A DNA stretch of 64,000 bases from an uncultured Lachnospiraceae bacterium (GTDB taxonomy: Bacteria > Bacillota > Clostridia > Lachnospirales > Lachnospiraceae). The position numbers and the translations under genes are program-made. Below the pieces are notes generated by a model that saw nothing but the letters and a program-made list of their open reading frames with translations, did no database searches and was not told where the DNA came from. This document shows positions 1 to 8,692 of this stretch, piece by piece (the stretch's first letter is position 1; each line of letters opens with the position of its first letter). Where the stretch lies: positions 184,193 through 248,192 of the forward strand of contig CACZBZ010000001.1 of assembly GCA_902779505.1 (NCBI GenBank), in the 5' to 3' direction.

Positions 1-621
1 TTTTTTAACTTCCTCGGCCTTAACATCCTCATATCCGTCTATGGAGTAAATTACAATACCTGAGGCCGGTGAATTACAGAGACTGATAAGTCCCGCATTG
101 CTTTGATCCGTAAGTTCCGAAAGGTTCTTTAAAAGATTCCTGTTGGAATATTTCAAAACACTGCTCTCAATGGCATATTTAAAATCATATGCCGTCTGGA
201 AGTTGGAATTATCATAAGTCGTAGCAAAATCGGTGAAATCGGCTTTGATCTCGGAATAATCCTGACTGGACAGAATGGAATTACCATCCTGGGTCTCCTT
301 GGTCATCATATCCTTAAGCTGTCCTGTTTCATCAATTGAGCATATAACATTACCACAGCCTACTTTTTCACCTTCTCTTGCATAGTAGTTCACATATCCG
401 GAACCGGTGCTGGTAACAATGGTCTCCTCTCTTATGGCAATACCCTCATACACGTTGGATACGGACAATGAACCTGTCATAACCTCATAGCCTATTACAT
501 GTTTGGATGTAAAGTACATAACCGTACATATAAGGATATAGATCATGATGATCAGAAAGAACACCATTCCGATATTAATATTTAGTGGTTTTCTGTATTT
601 TTTGATATTATTATCAGCCAC
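1..621 (-). CDS. HlyD-like membrane-fusion/adaptor protein, 3' part missing
   Basis: The reading frame is open for 207 codons and runs off the left edge, so only the N-terminal part is visible. The start is a GTG at 621 with an AGGAG box nine bases upstream. The product has a short basic N-terminus, one membrane segment at about residues 13-35, and then an extracytoplasmic stretch. A glycine-rich lipoyl/barrel-sandwich-like segment follows (GSGYVNYYAREGEKVGCG). This layout fits the HlyD-type periplasmic adaptor proteins that Gram-positive bacteria also encode. The exported substrate and partner transporter are not visible. The gene lies 56 bases downstream of the P-loop gene and a terminator-like hairpin lies between them. 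The family call is an inference from architecture and the specific function is unknown. Confidence 0.6.
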   Translation of the reverse strand, partial: MADNNIKKYRKPLNINIGMVFFLIIMIYILICTVMYFTSKHVIGYEVMTGSLSVSNVYEGIAIREETIVTSTGSGYVNYYAREGEKVGCGNVICSIDETGQLKDMMTKETQDGNSILSSQDYSEIKADFTDFATTYDNSNFQTAYDFKYAIESSVLKYSNRNLLKNLSELTDQSNAGLISLCNSPASGIVIYSIDGYEDVKAEEVKK

Positions 622-644
622 TAATATAACTCCTATCTAAAAGC

Positions 645-669
645 AAGCCCCGGAATATATCCGAGGCTT
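645..669 (-). terminator. Terminator-like hairpin between P-loop gene and HlyD-like gene
   Basis: On the minus strand the arms AAGCCTCGG and CCGGGGCTT form a nine-pair stem with one G-T wobble and a 7-base loop, followed by GCTTTT. The T-run is short, so this may be a weak or partial terminator. Confidence 0.45.
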
Positions 670-677
670 AATAGTCT

Positions 678-1097
678 TTATAATGAGATGATGACTTTCT
701 TCTTTGTTTCATCATCAAGTTCGCTCTCATCAATCGAAGCACTGATGATCATATCAAACTTAAATGTATTACTTACCGTGTCGAGCTTATTAACCAGATC
801 GGCGAAACCTGCTTTATCAACCTTTGTTATCTTAATAATACCGTCAATGTATATCTGCTGTATATCATGATCCGATGAAAGGATACCGTATATAAAACCT
901 ACAAATTCCGAAATATCTGCAAAATCATATTCTGAGACGTCTACAAGTCTTACCTTGTTGTTGAGTTCAAACATATGCTTTGAACTTCTGTCTAAGAATA
1001 CGATGTTACCGCTTGCTGTCTTGATCTCTTCATTAACTTTGTCGAGTAAGTGCTTTGTCTTGCCTTTACCCTCTTTTCCTACGATAAGCTTAACCAT
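678..1097 (-). CDS. Small P-loop protein of unknown function
   Basis: This is a 139-residue soluble protein. It starts at an ATG preceded by a strong AGGAGG box. The N-terminus carries a Walker-A-like sequence, GKEGKGKT, at residues 7-14, so nucleotide binding is plausible. No clear Walker B or other catalytic motif stands out, although YIDGI near residue 84 is a possible strand with an acidic end. Homologues in related clostridia are sometimes labelled as PilT-like ATPases. I do not see the domain size or motifs of a real PilT and do not adopt that name. A sigma-A-type promoter lies directly upstream, so it probably starts its own transcript. Function is unknown. Confidence 0.7.
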   Translation of the reverse strand: MVKLIVGKEGKGKTKHLLDKVNEEIKTASGNIVFLDRSSKHMFELNNKVRLVDVSEYDFADISEFVGFIYGILSSDHDIQQIYIDGIIKITKVDKAGFADLVNKLDTVSNTFKFDMIISASIDESELDDETKKKVIISL

Positions 1098-1132
1098 GGG
1101 TTAACCCTCCTAACATTTGATATGATAGTAAA

Positions 1133-1161
1133 ATTATACAAAATTTAAGTCAAAAAGACAA
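1133..1161 (-). promoter_or_regulatory. Predicted sigma-A promoter for the P-loop gene
   Basis: Minus-strand TTGTCT (-35, 1156-1161) and TATAAT (-10, 1133-1138) are separated by exactly 17 bases. They sit upstream of the AGGAGG ribosome site of the gene starting at 1097. Confidence 0.6.
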
Positions 1162-1176
1162 CTGTTATATATCAAT

Positions 1177-2160
1177 TTATCGACTGTTAATCTCCTTCAA
1201 CATGTTAGACATTTCTTCGTTAACAATCCCTCTTTCAGAGGCTCTTAAGATAATTGCTATATAAGGATTACCCGACTCATCTTTAACGATAAGGTCCAGA
1301 CAGTTACCTGCCACATAAGTGGTTCCGGTCTTGCCTCCAACAACTGTAATTCTTTCAGGAGCGGAATAATCTCCTCTTAAGAAAAGATTGGTGGTAGAAA
1401 GCTTTAAGGGTATATCATTGCCTTCGGAATCGTTATATACCGTCTCGTAATCAGTTGTATGTATAATCTCGTTAAAATCGGGATATTTTATGGCTTCGTT
1501 GGTTATAAGGTAGAGATCGTATACAGTCGTGTAATGATCATTGTCCGATAATCCGTGAGGATTGACAAAATGACTGTTGGTAGCGCCGATGCTTAAGGCC
1601 TCTCTGTTCATCATATTGGCAAATTCATCAACGGAACCTGCAATATGCTCCGCAATGGCCACGCCGGCATCATTGGCTGACTTAATTAGGAGAGCATGCA
1701 GTGCCTGATTCATGGTCAACTGATCCCCGGCTTTAAGACCTATAGCCGTTGCTCCGCTTTCAAGTTTGCTTACGTTCTCCGAACATGTTATTACATCATC
1801 GATATTACCGTATTTCAATGCAACCAAAGCCGTCATAATCTTGGTAAGGGATGCCGGAGAAAAACGATCGTGAATATCCTTTGCGTAAAGAACATTCTTG
1901 TTATTTACATCAAAAAGACCTGCAGCAGACGCATCTTCTATCGTAATTCCCAGATCGCCGAGAATATCTTCGTTGCATATTGCATAACCGGAAGCAAAGC
2001 TGTCAGCTTTGTTTTCCAGCATATGATTGGTGCTGATATTATTGACGTCCGTATACTTCAAAGGAAGGCTGCTTTTACCGCAGGCTGTAAGGCTCATAAG
2101 CGACAGTGATGCAATTGAAATTACAGACACAATGTGTCTGAGCCTATTTGTACATTTCAC
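1177..2160 (-). CDS. D-alanyl-D-alanine carboxypeptidase (S11 family), lipoprotein
   Basis: This 327-residue low-molecular-weight penicillin-binding protein removes the terminal D-Ala from peptidoglycan stem peptides. All three active-site motifs are present: SLTK (SxxK) near residue 103, SAN in KSANDAG near residue 162, and KTG in GGKTGTT near residue 277. The N-terminus has a hydrophobic signal ending in the lipobox LTAC, so it is probably a lipoprotein on the outer face of the membrane. The chosen start is GTG at 2160. It overlaps the end of mgsA by 17 bases, with GGAG about 12 bases upstream. The usual C-terminal domain and amphipathic anchor of DacA/DacF are absent or very short, which suits lipid anchoring instead. 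It is the last gene of the wall-synthesis cluster. Confidence 0.88.
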   Translation of the reverse strand: MKCTNRLRHIVSVISIASLSLMSLTACGKSSLPLKYTDVNNISTNHMLENKADSFASGYAICNEDILGDLGITIEDASAAGLFDVNNKNVLYAKDIHDRFSPASLTKIMTALVALKYGNIDDVITCSENVSKLESGATAIGLKAGDQLTMNQALHALLIKSANDAGVAIAEHIAGSVDEFANMMNREALSIGATNSHFVNPHGLSDNDHYTTVYDLYLITNEAIKYPDFNEIIHTTDYETVYNDSEGNDIPLKLSTTNLFLRGDYSAPERITVVGGKTGTTYVAGNCLDLIVKDESGNPYIAIILRASERGIVNEEMSNMLKEINSR

Positions 2161-2539
2161 GCCACTCGAGATCTCCTCTGTCCAAAGATTTAATCAAAAG
2201 TTCCGCACTGGCAAGATTGGTAGCCAGAGGGATATTATGAGTATCGCAGAGTTTCACAAGATTGTTGACATCCGGTTCATGCGACTTGGGGTTGAGAGGA
2301 TCTCTCAAAAAGATAACAAGATCGATCTCGTTGTGCTCAATGGATGCTCCTATCTGCTGTTCTCCGCCCAGATGACCCGCAAGGAATTTGTGTACATTCA
2401 GATTGGTGACTTCTTCAATAAGTCTGCCGGTGGTGCCTGTGGCATACAAATCATTCTTGCTGAGTATTCCTCTATATGCTATGCAAAAATTCTGCATAAG
2501 TTTTTTCTTCGCATCATGTGCTATTAATGCAATGTTCAT
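2144..2539 (-). CDS. mgsA: Methylglyoxal synthase
   Basis: The enzyme converts dihydroxyacetone phosphate to methylglyoxal and phosphate, a glycolytic bypass used when phosphate is limiting. The 131-residue product has the family's phosphate-binding ATGTTGRLI near residue 34, [11 protein letters not shown] near residue 55, and the catalytic-region motif FLRDPL. The start at 2539 is preferred over an upstream in-frame start at 2614. It has a GGAGG box seven bases away, and the extra 25 residues would be basic, unlike the family, and would overlap rodA. Its place between rodA and the carboxypeptidase repeats an arrangement common in clostridia. No unusual residues were seen. Confidence 0.93.
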   Translation of the reverse strand: MNIALIAHDAKKKLMQNFCIAYRGILSKNDLYATGTTGRLIEEVTNLNVHKFLAGHLGGEQQIGASIEHNEIDLVIFLRDPLNPKSHEPDVNNLVKLCDTHNIPLATNLASAELLIKSLDRGDLEWREMYK

Positions 2540-2564
2540 ATTATTCCTCCACAAATAATAAAAA

Positions 2565-3692
2565 CTAGCTCTCGTATGTCGAGGTCTTACGTTTGCTTCC
2601 CTGTAGACCGACATTTAACACAATTCCGATACCAAAATAAAGTGAAACCAAAGATGTAAGACCATAGCTTACAAAAGGTAAGGGAATACCTGTATTTGGC
2701 AAAAAGCCTGTGGCAACGGCTATATTCATCAGACCCTGTATACATACAAGTCCGGCCATTGCATCGGCAATTATGGCTCCGCAAAGGTCCTTGGATCTCT
2801 TTGCTATAAGCGCACATTCAAAGGCTATAAGCAAAAGTAAAACAATGACAGCTGCTGCGCCGATAAAGCCCATCTCCTCTCCGATAACCGCATATATGAA
2901 GTCGGTCTGGGGTTCGGAAATAAAGTTACCGTTTTTAACGGATGCAATAACATTATTGTTCAGTCCTTTTCCGAGAAGCATACCCGAACCGATGGCCGTA
3001 ATGGAATTGGTCTGCTGATATGCAGCGGAATCGGCGTATTTCTCAGGATCCAGCCAGGCAAGAATACGGGTTATCTGATAACCTTTTAAGATGGTCTGTC
3101 CTTCCTGAAGAATAATACTGAAAAAGATAACACCAAGAGGTATTACAACCGCTATTGCACTTAATATTACCCTGTATTCAAGACCTCCGATCAGGAGCAT
3201 TATGCAGAATGTAACAATAAGCATTATGGAAGTTGAAAGATCGGGTTCCTTGTATATCAAAAACAGGGGAACAATAAGGAGAACTATCATAAATATGATA
3301 TATCTGAAAGTATTTAACCTCTCCTTATATTTCATAATAAACGCAGCATAGAACAAAATCAATAATATCTTGGACATCTCGGAAGGCTGAAACTGTATAC
3401 CCAAAGACAGCCATCTTCTGGCTCCGTTTACGGCAACTCCCAGGGGTGTAAGAACAAGAATCAGAAGAATAAGATTGAATATGTAAATGCCCCATCTCAC
3501 CTTGCTGTAAAGGGAATAATCCAGCAATGAAGCAAATATCATAAAGCCCAATCCCATGAAAATACCGTTCAGGTGCTTGCTCTGCAAAGATATCCTTGCA
3601 CTTCCTATGGCCAAATAGCCGATTATTGAAAGTGCGAGAACATAAATAACCAGTCTGAAGTTGTAATTACGAAGTTTATATTGACGTAACAT
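2565..3692 (-). CDS. rodA: RodA/FtsW/SpoVE-family peptidoglycan glycosyltransferase
   Basis: This 375-residue polytopic membrane protein has about ten hydrophobic segments. SEDS proteins polymerise lipid II and work with a class B penicillin-binding protein. Family features include a PEDS/PDxxT-type acidic segment ([11 protein letters not shown]) and a conserved C-terminal stretch [12 protein letters not shown]. The gene sits three positions downstream of mreD and one after minC. With PBP2 upstream, the RodA (elongation) role is favoured over FtsW. Its start overlaps the end of minC by 17 bases, which suggests translational coupling. In related genomes minD and minE are commonly found between minC and this gene. 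Here there is no room for them. Confidence 0.9.
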   Translation of the reverse strand: MLRQYKLRNYNFRLVIYVLALSIIGYLAIGSARISLQSKHLNGIFMGLGFMIFASLLDYSLYSKVRWGIYIFNLILLILVLTPLGVAVNGARRWLSLGIQFQPSEMSKILLILFYAAFIMKYKERLNTFRYIIFMIVLLIVPLFLIYKEPDLSTSIMLIVTFCIMLLIGGLEYRVILSAIAVVIPLGVIFFSIILQEGQTILKGYQITRILAWLDPEKYADSAAYQQTNSITAIGSGMLLGKGLNNNVIASVKNGNFISEPQTDFIYAVIGEEMGFIGAAAVIVLLLLIAFECALIAKRSKDLCGAIIADAMAGLVCIQGLMNIAVATGFLPNTGIPLPFVSYGLTSLVSLYFGIGIVLNVGLQGSKRKTSTYES

Positions 3693-4356
3693 TCTTTAAA
3701 ATATCTCCGCTGTAATCGTCCAAAGCAAGAACTCCGTTCTTAATATGAACGACTTTTACGCTGTTTTTATGGCCCTGAGGTACAAGAGCCTTTTTCTTAA
3801 TGGGATGATAAAGCATATCTCCGACTTTTACTTTTTGAGCATTGCTAAAATTAAATGCTGCAATAAAATGAGGATTTCTGTCATTAACACCCGCATATGC
3901 GCTGCCGTTAAGACTACCGAGGATAATGATATCCTTTGAAGCGGATACCGTTCCTCCCTCCTGAACGTCTCCCAACACAACCAGTGAACCTTCGCATTCT
4001 ATCAGTTCATCCGGGCCCACATCAGAGGGGTAAAAACGTGCATTGTTGTCATCTCTCTGGGATTCCACACGCTTAACGGCCTTTAAAATTTTTCTTTCCG
4101 TCTGCTCGTCGGTGCCGAGAATGCAGATGATATTGATGTCGGAATGCTTTTCTATTGTCTGTAAGAGAGCTTTTTCTTCTTCCGTGGACAGCCATCTGCC
4201 TTCAATTGATAAAGCAAGGGATGAATCCTTAAAAAAAGATCTTGAACTCTCGAATTTTTGCGCTACGGCTCTCAAAAGGGTATCAAAATCAACCAGATTA
4301 TCCAGTTGAAGTGTAAGTCCTTCTTTATAGCCTTTGATCATTACAATATTGTTCAT
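3676..4356 (-). CDS. minC: MinC-like septum-site protein, divergent and without adjacent MinD/MinE
   Basis: MinC blocks FtsZ assembly away from midcell when recruited to the membrane by MinD. The 226-residue product has an N-terminal MinC_N-like part (about residues 1-100). It also has a C-terminal beta-helix with the characteristic SLVVLGDVQEGG, IIILGSLNGSAYAG and FIAAFNF turns (about 118-185). The start has GGAAGG five bases upstream. Two points are odd. The next gene is rodA, overlapping by 17 bases, so minD and minE are missing from their usual place. The position where family members carry RSGQ, the MinD-contact motif, reads GPDE here. The fold call is secure. Whether it still acts in a Min system is uncertain. 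Confidence 0.85.
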   Translation of the reverse strand: MNNIVMIKGYKEGLTLQLDNLVDFDTLLRAVAQKFESSRSFFKDSSLALSIEGRWLSTEEEKALLQTIEKHSDINIICILGTDEQTERKILKAVKRVESQRDDNNARFYPSDVGPDELIECEGSLVVLGDVQEGGTVSASKDIIILGSLNGSAYAGVNDRNPHFIAAFNFSNAQKVKVGDMLYHPIKKKALVPQGHKNSVKVVHIKNGVLALDDYSGDILKNVTSI

Positions 4357-4395
4357 ATAACCTTCCTTGTTTCCGTCTTTTACACATATATAGTA

Positions 4396-7299
4396 TCAAT
4401 CACCGCCGGTAATAACGGCATCCGGAATCGCCGCGGTACCTGTAAGGATATCGTCCTCATCCTCAAGCTTAAAGTAATATTTGTATATATCTCTTGTAAG
4501 GTTGGCGGCATATTCGGAAGTATATCCGTAAGCAATACGGGTACTTACCGTTATCTCAGGGTCAATATAAGGAGCATAACTTATAAACAAAGCGTGGTTG
4601 GTTCTAAGCTTGGTTTCCTGAGCTGTTCCGGTCTTACCTGCAACAGTAACACCGAGGTTCTGATAATAAGACTTTTTCTCAACAACTCTTCTCATACCGG
4701 TATGTATACAGTTCCAGTATGCATTTGGAAGATCTACAGTATTTCGAACCGTAGGATTGATGTCTTTTATCAGGTTGCCACTGGCATCATCTATTCTGTC
4801 CACAAGACTTAAGTTATAACATGTACCGTTATTGGCAATAGTGGTCACGTATCTTGCAAGACCCACCGTCGTGAAGTTGTTGGAACCCTGTCCGATAGCG
4901 GAAAGAACGGGGTATTCATCGGAAACTTCAGGCTCCGATTCTTCTATCTCTACGCCGGATTTTTCCGTAAGTCCGTACATATCGGCGTATTTTGCAAGTT
5001 TCTCAAGACCCAGATCTTCGTTATAGACATCATTTTGGTTAAGTGAAAGCCTGTATCCCATTTCATAAAAGAAAGAGTTGCAGGAATTCTCTATAGCTCC
5101 GGTAACATTAAGAGTACCGTGTGCACCGGGATAAACCCAACAGTTATACTGCTCGTTCTGGAAACGATCGAAATAACCTCGACATGTTACGGTACTTGCA
5201 GCATTAATAATGCCTTCTTCCAAAGCGGCCGTAGCGGATACCATCTTATAAGTCGATCCCGGGGCCGTCTTAAGCTGTGTGGCGTAATTCCACAAAGGTC
5301 TGGAGAGATCACTCTGCAGTTTTGCGTAATAAGCCGAATCTATACTGTTGGCAAGCTTGTTATTGTCGTAACTGGGATAAGAAACAAGTGCCAGCACTTC
5401 ACCCTGAGTGTTTGTAATAACACAGGATGCCGAATAAGGATCCAGAGCAAGTTCTCCGGGACTGAGATAGAGATTTTCAATCAGATACAATATAAAATTG
5501 TATGCATTCATGGAGCCGTTTAAGAACTTCTGCTCTTCCTCTTGGGTAATGGATACCGCATCCTGTTCCAAAAGAACATTTACTATCTGATATCCCGTTA
5601 TCTCATCCTTAAGGATCATATATTTGAAGAGTCTCTTTGAAAAAGTGCTGCTCTTATCCAGATGCTCGATTATATAATCCACCATTCGTGCATATACTTC
5701 CTGAGAATCGGAATATTGTTCGTCAAGATCCAGTTTTGTGGCATCTATCCAGTTCATGGCAATCAGATAGTTGAGATATTCATTAAGACTTATGGTCTCA
5801 TTGCTTCGCCAGTTGATGTATGTCTGGTCGTTTTTATCCACCTTGCTGTCGACTATGACTCCCAGGTCGTTAAGCATGGTAACAATATAGCTCTCATATA
5901 TCTGATATTCATCTGTAAGATCCTTATAGGGGGTCTTCTCTTCCACAAGCTCGCTTCTTAATTTTTCATAGACTCTGGCTTCTTTATCAAGATAAGCCGT
6001 GTAAATCTTCTGCTCATATTCTTTTGCATCTTTTTCGCCCATATGATTGATATCAATGATGCTGTTGTTGAAAAGAGCAAAATATACATCCGTAATGGGA
6101 ATCTCGTACTTACTTGCAGCTATTCCTTCCGGGGGCTTGTATTCTTTAATATTACTGATTTTAGTAACAAGAATACCTGCAAGTTTCTGTTCAAGAATGT
6201 TATATACGGCAATCTGAAGATCTCGGTCTATGGTAAGATACACATCGTTGCCCGCAACCGGATCTACTGTCTTGGTACTTTCAATAACCTTACCCAAGTT
6301 ATTTACATATACGGTTTCGCTTCCTTTAACACCCTGAAGATATGTCTCCAGATTCTTCTCAATACCTGCTTTACCAACCATGTCGGTAAGGACATAGTCG
6401 TTTCGCTGTTTTACAGTTTCGCTTTCGGGTTCACTGTCTGTATTGAATTCTTCAAGCTCTTCTTCGGATATTTTTCCCGTATAACCCAGTATCTGAGAAA
6501 AATAGACACTGTCGTTATATTTACGTATATTATTCTCTTCAATGGATATACCAAGGAGATCGTCGCTGTTTTCCATCAGTGTGGCAACCGTCTCGTTACT
6601 TACATCAGTTGCTATTACCGTGGGAATGTATTTCTGATAGCCGCTCAGACTCATTGCATATCTGATATTTATAAGGTCAAGAATCTGCTTCTTGCTGTAA
6701 CCTTTTCCCACAACAAATGAGTCTCTCGGATTGTCCGGATCCGAAGATTCTCCAATGCCAAAACGACCGTAACTGCACAGATAGTTAATTACATCATTTG
6801 CAGTGGCGGTCTCTTCTTCGTATTTAAGATCACCTATGTCACTGTAACCGTATACATCAGCCAGGAATCTTTTCAATCCCGTACCTGCCACGGTAAAGAC
6901 AAATTCGTTGTCTTCATTAAGAACTATGTTGAAATCACCGATTATTTTATCTCCGTTAGCTTCGATAACATCGATGGCTTTAATCAGTGTATTGTTAAGA
7001 TCCCTGTTTTTGGTGGAACCTGATTCGTATACGTCCTCTATGGTAACGTTGTAAGCAAGTTCGTTATACGCAAGTACATTGCCGTTTCTGTCGTATATTT
7101 TGCCTCTGGTACTGTTAATGGTTCTTTCTTTTTGAATTCGCAGAGTAAAATCCTGAAGAGTATCTTCTCCGTGAACAATCTGCAGATAAAAGATTCTGCC
7201 GAAAAGAACGCCGGCAAGAATTACAATAACGGCAAGCAATATATGAGTTCGTACGATTATGGAATGGTCTATATCTTCGTTAACTCTTCTGTTATTCAA
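4396..7299 (-). CDS. mrdA: Class B penicillin-binding protein 2 (elongasome transpeptidase) with long insertion
   Basis: This is the transpeptidase partner of RodA. The preferred start is a TTG at 7299 with GGAG eight bases upstream and an 8-base overlap with mreD, giving 967 residues. An in-frame TTG at 7338 is the alternative. Visible features are a short cytoplasmic tail, one membrane segment (about 18-40), a dimerisation domain beginning STRGKIYDRNG, and the transpeptidase domain. The catalytic motifs are STYK (about residue 682), SCN (about 739) and KTGT (about 890). A stretch of about 250 residues is inserted after the LTIDRDLQ motif, where most PBP2 proteins continue straight into the catalytic core. 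It is rich in charged helices, and related clostridia may share it. The active-site motifs look intact. Confidence 0.9.
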   Translation of the reverse strand: MNNRRVNEDIDHSIIVRTHILLAVIVILAGVLFGRIFYLQIVHGEDTLQDFTLRIQKERTINSTRGKIYDRNGNVLAYNELAYNVTIEDVYESGSTKNRDLNNTLIKAIDVIEANGDKIIGDFNIVLNEDNEFVFTVAGTGLKRFLADVYGYSDIGDLKYEEETATANDVINYLCSYGRFGIGESSDPDNPRDSFVVGKGYSKKQILDLINIRYAMSLSGYQKYIPTVIATDVSNETVATLMENSDDLLGISIEENNIRKYNDSVYFSQILGYTGKISEEELEEFNTDSEPESETVKQRNDYVLTDMVGKAGIEKNLETYLQGVKGSETVYVNNLGKVIESTKTVDPVAGNDVYLTIDRDLQIAVYNILEQKLAGILVTKISNIKEYKPPEGIAASKYEIPITDVYFALFNNSIIDINHMGEKDAKEYEQKIYTAYLDKEARVYEKLRSELVEEKTPYKDLTDEYQIYESYIVTMLNDLGVIVDSKVDKNDQTYINWRSNETISLNEYLNYLIAMNWIDATKLDLDEQYSDSQEVYARMVDYIIEHLDKSSTFSKRLFKYMILKDEITGYQIVNVLLEQDAVSITQEEEQKFLNGSMNAYNFILYLIENLYLSPGELALDPYSASCVITNTQGEVLALVSYPSYDNNKLANSIDSAYYAKLQSDLSRPLWNYATQLKTAPGSTYKMVSATAALEEGIINAASTVTCRGYFDRFQNEQYNCWVYPGAHGTLNVTGAIENSCNSFFYEMGYRLSLNQNDVYNEDLGLEKLAKYADMYGLTEKSGVEIEESEPEVSDEYPVLSAIGQGSNNFTTVGLARYVTTIANNGTCYNLSLVDRIDDASGNLIKDINPTVRNTVDLPNAYWNCIHTGMRRVVEKKSYYQNLGVTVAGKTGTAQETKLRTNHALFISYAPYIDPEITVSTRIAYGYTSEYAANLTRDIYKYYFKLEDEDDILTGTAAIPDAVITGGD

Positions 7300-7813
7300 A
7301 TTCCTCTTCTCCTTCAAGAAGTTTTTCCCATTTTTCAATCAGATTGAATATCAGATTAATCAATGGAAACAGTGCAAGAGCCATTACGGTTGTGTATATA
7401 AGCTCAGGAAGCATAATTGACCTTAAATAGTAAAGGTAATGAAAATCACCCCTCATAAGGAATTTTAATATATACATAATGTGTCCGTATACAACATCAC
7501 TTACGGCTATAAGCAACATAGGGAGCTTGTAATCTCCCTGCAATAATACTCTTTTAAAGGAACCGTTCATAAATCCAAGATACATATAAACAAATGCATA
7601 GAGACCCAGCACATTACCAAAGAAAATATCAGCAAGTAAGCCTGCTATAAAGCCGACAATAAGACCATTCTTACGACCCACCCTGAATCCTATGGATGCT
7701 GTAAGTATAAGAATCAGGTTGGGAAGAATTCCTCCGATATTAAACTGTGCAAATAAAGTGCTCTGCAAAACAAAACAAATGATAAGCAGAAGGCCTGACG
7801 CAATTGCTTTCAT
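7292..7813 (-). CDS. mreD: Rod-shape-determining membrane protein MreD
   Basis: This 173-residue, strongly hydrophobic protein has about five membrane segments and a short acidic tail (EGEEEFE). MreD is a poorly conserved component of the Rod complex and the assignment rests largely on position. It lies ten bases downstream of mreC and overlaps the start of the PBP2 gene. Length and topology match the family (about 160-180 residues). Confidence 0.85.
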   Translation of the reverse strand: MKAIASGLLLIICFVLQSTLFAQFNIGGILPNLILILTASIGFRVGRKNGLIVGFIAGLLADIFFGNVLGLYAFVYMYLGFMNGSFKRVLLQGDYKLPMLLIAVSDVVYGHIMYILKFLMRGDFHYLYYLRSIMLPELIYTTVMALALFPLINLIFNLIEKWEKLLEGEEEFE

Positions 7814-7822
7814 GTTATTCCT

Positions 7823-8692
7823 TTATTGGGGATTGTTCTTCAATGTTGTAATAACCAGCACCTCTTCCAGATGCTTAAAATCAACAACGGGAATAAGGTC
7901 GCCCGATTTTGTAAGGTTGTTTGAATCGGTGGAAATATGATCGACGTATCCGATAAGAATACCCTGAAGATATTTATCACTGATATTGGATGTGACAATC
8001 TTATCTCCGGTCTGAACAACATCATTGTCGTCATTTAACTGTGAAAAATCTATCGTTCCTCTCTTATTCATACCCTCAAGAGAGCCGGAAACCATAAGAA
8101 TATCACCTGTAGCAAGGATCATTCCGCTTGTATTGACATTGTCCGAAATGATCGACACAACTTTGGCATAATTGGGCCCAACTTCGGTAACACGGCCTAC
8201 AAGTCCACTGCCCGCTATTACATTGCAGTCAACCTGAATACCGTCATTACTGCCCTTATCAATAACAAAATTGGCGTACCAGTTATCCGATTCACGAGAA
8301 ATTATACGTGCACCGATCTTATCGTATTCTTCGTATTCGGCATCAAGTTCATATAATTCTCTTAGTTTTGTAAGTTCGTATTTGTCCTGTTGAAGAATCG
8401 TATTGTCTTTGGAAAGTTCATCCACCTGCTTTTTCAATTCTTCGTTTTCGGCAATAACATCCTCGAGTTTTTTGAATCTTTCAGTCTGTTCGATAAGATA
8501 ATTGCCTACATTTGTAAGTCCTTTCTGAAAAGGAACAATCGTATAACCCCCCGCATAATTAAGGGGTGTCATTACGATATCCGTATTAAAAGAAAGGATC
8601 ATCAAAATAACGCATACGAGAGACAAAACAAACAACCAATACATGGTTGGTATTTTAATTCGTTTTTTCTTCTTTTTTACAAGAGGACTCAT
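7823..8692 (-). CDS. mreC: Rod-shape-determining protein MreC
   Basis: MreC is the extracytoplasmic scaffold that links MreB to PBP2 and RodA. The 289-residue product has a basic cytoplasmic N-terminus and one membrane segment (about 18-38). A coiled coil follows (about 65-115, rich in E, K and L), and then the two-barrel domain with VIAGSGLVGRVTEVGPNYAKV and LIGYVDHI. The ATG shares one base with the stop codon of the upstream mreB (TAATG), so the two are probably translationally coupled. The length is normal for the family. Confidence 0.93.
   Translation of the reverse strand: MSPLVKKKKKRIKIPTMYWLFVLSLVCVILMILSFNTDIVMTPLNYAGGYTIVPFQKGLTNVGNYLIEQTERFKKLEDVIAENEELKKQVDELSKDNTILQQDKYELTKLRELYELDAEYEEYDKIGARIISRESDNWYANFVIDKGSNDGIQVDCNVIAGSGLVGRVTEVGPNYAKVVSIISDNVNTSGMILATGDILMVSGSLEGMNKRGTIDFSQLNDDNDVVQTGDKIVTSNISDKYLQGILIGYVDHISTDSNNLTKSGDLIPVVDFKHLEEVLVITTLKNNPQ

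Noticed and set aside
678-1097. PilT-type twitching-motility ATPase
   Set aside because: Only a Walker-A-like motif is shared. At 139 residues the protein lacks the rest of a PilT domain.
7300-7338. Longer PBP2 start at TTG 7338
   Set aside because: It would overlap mreD by 47 bases and add 13 residues. The TTG at 7299 has a properly spaced GGAG and a compact 8-base overlap.
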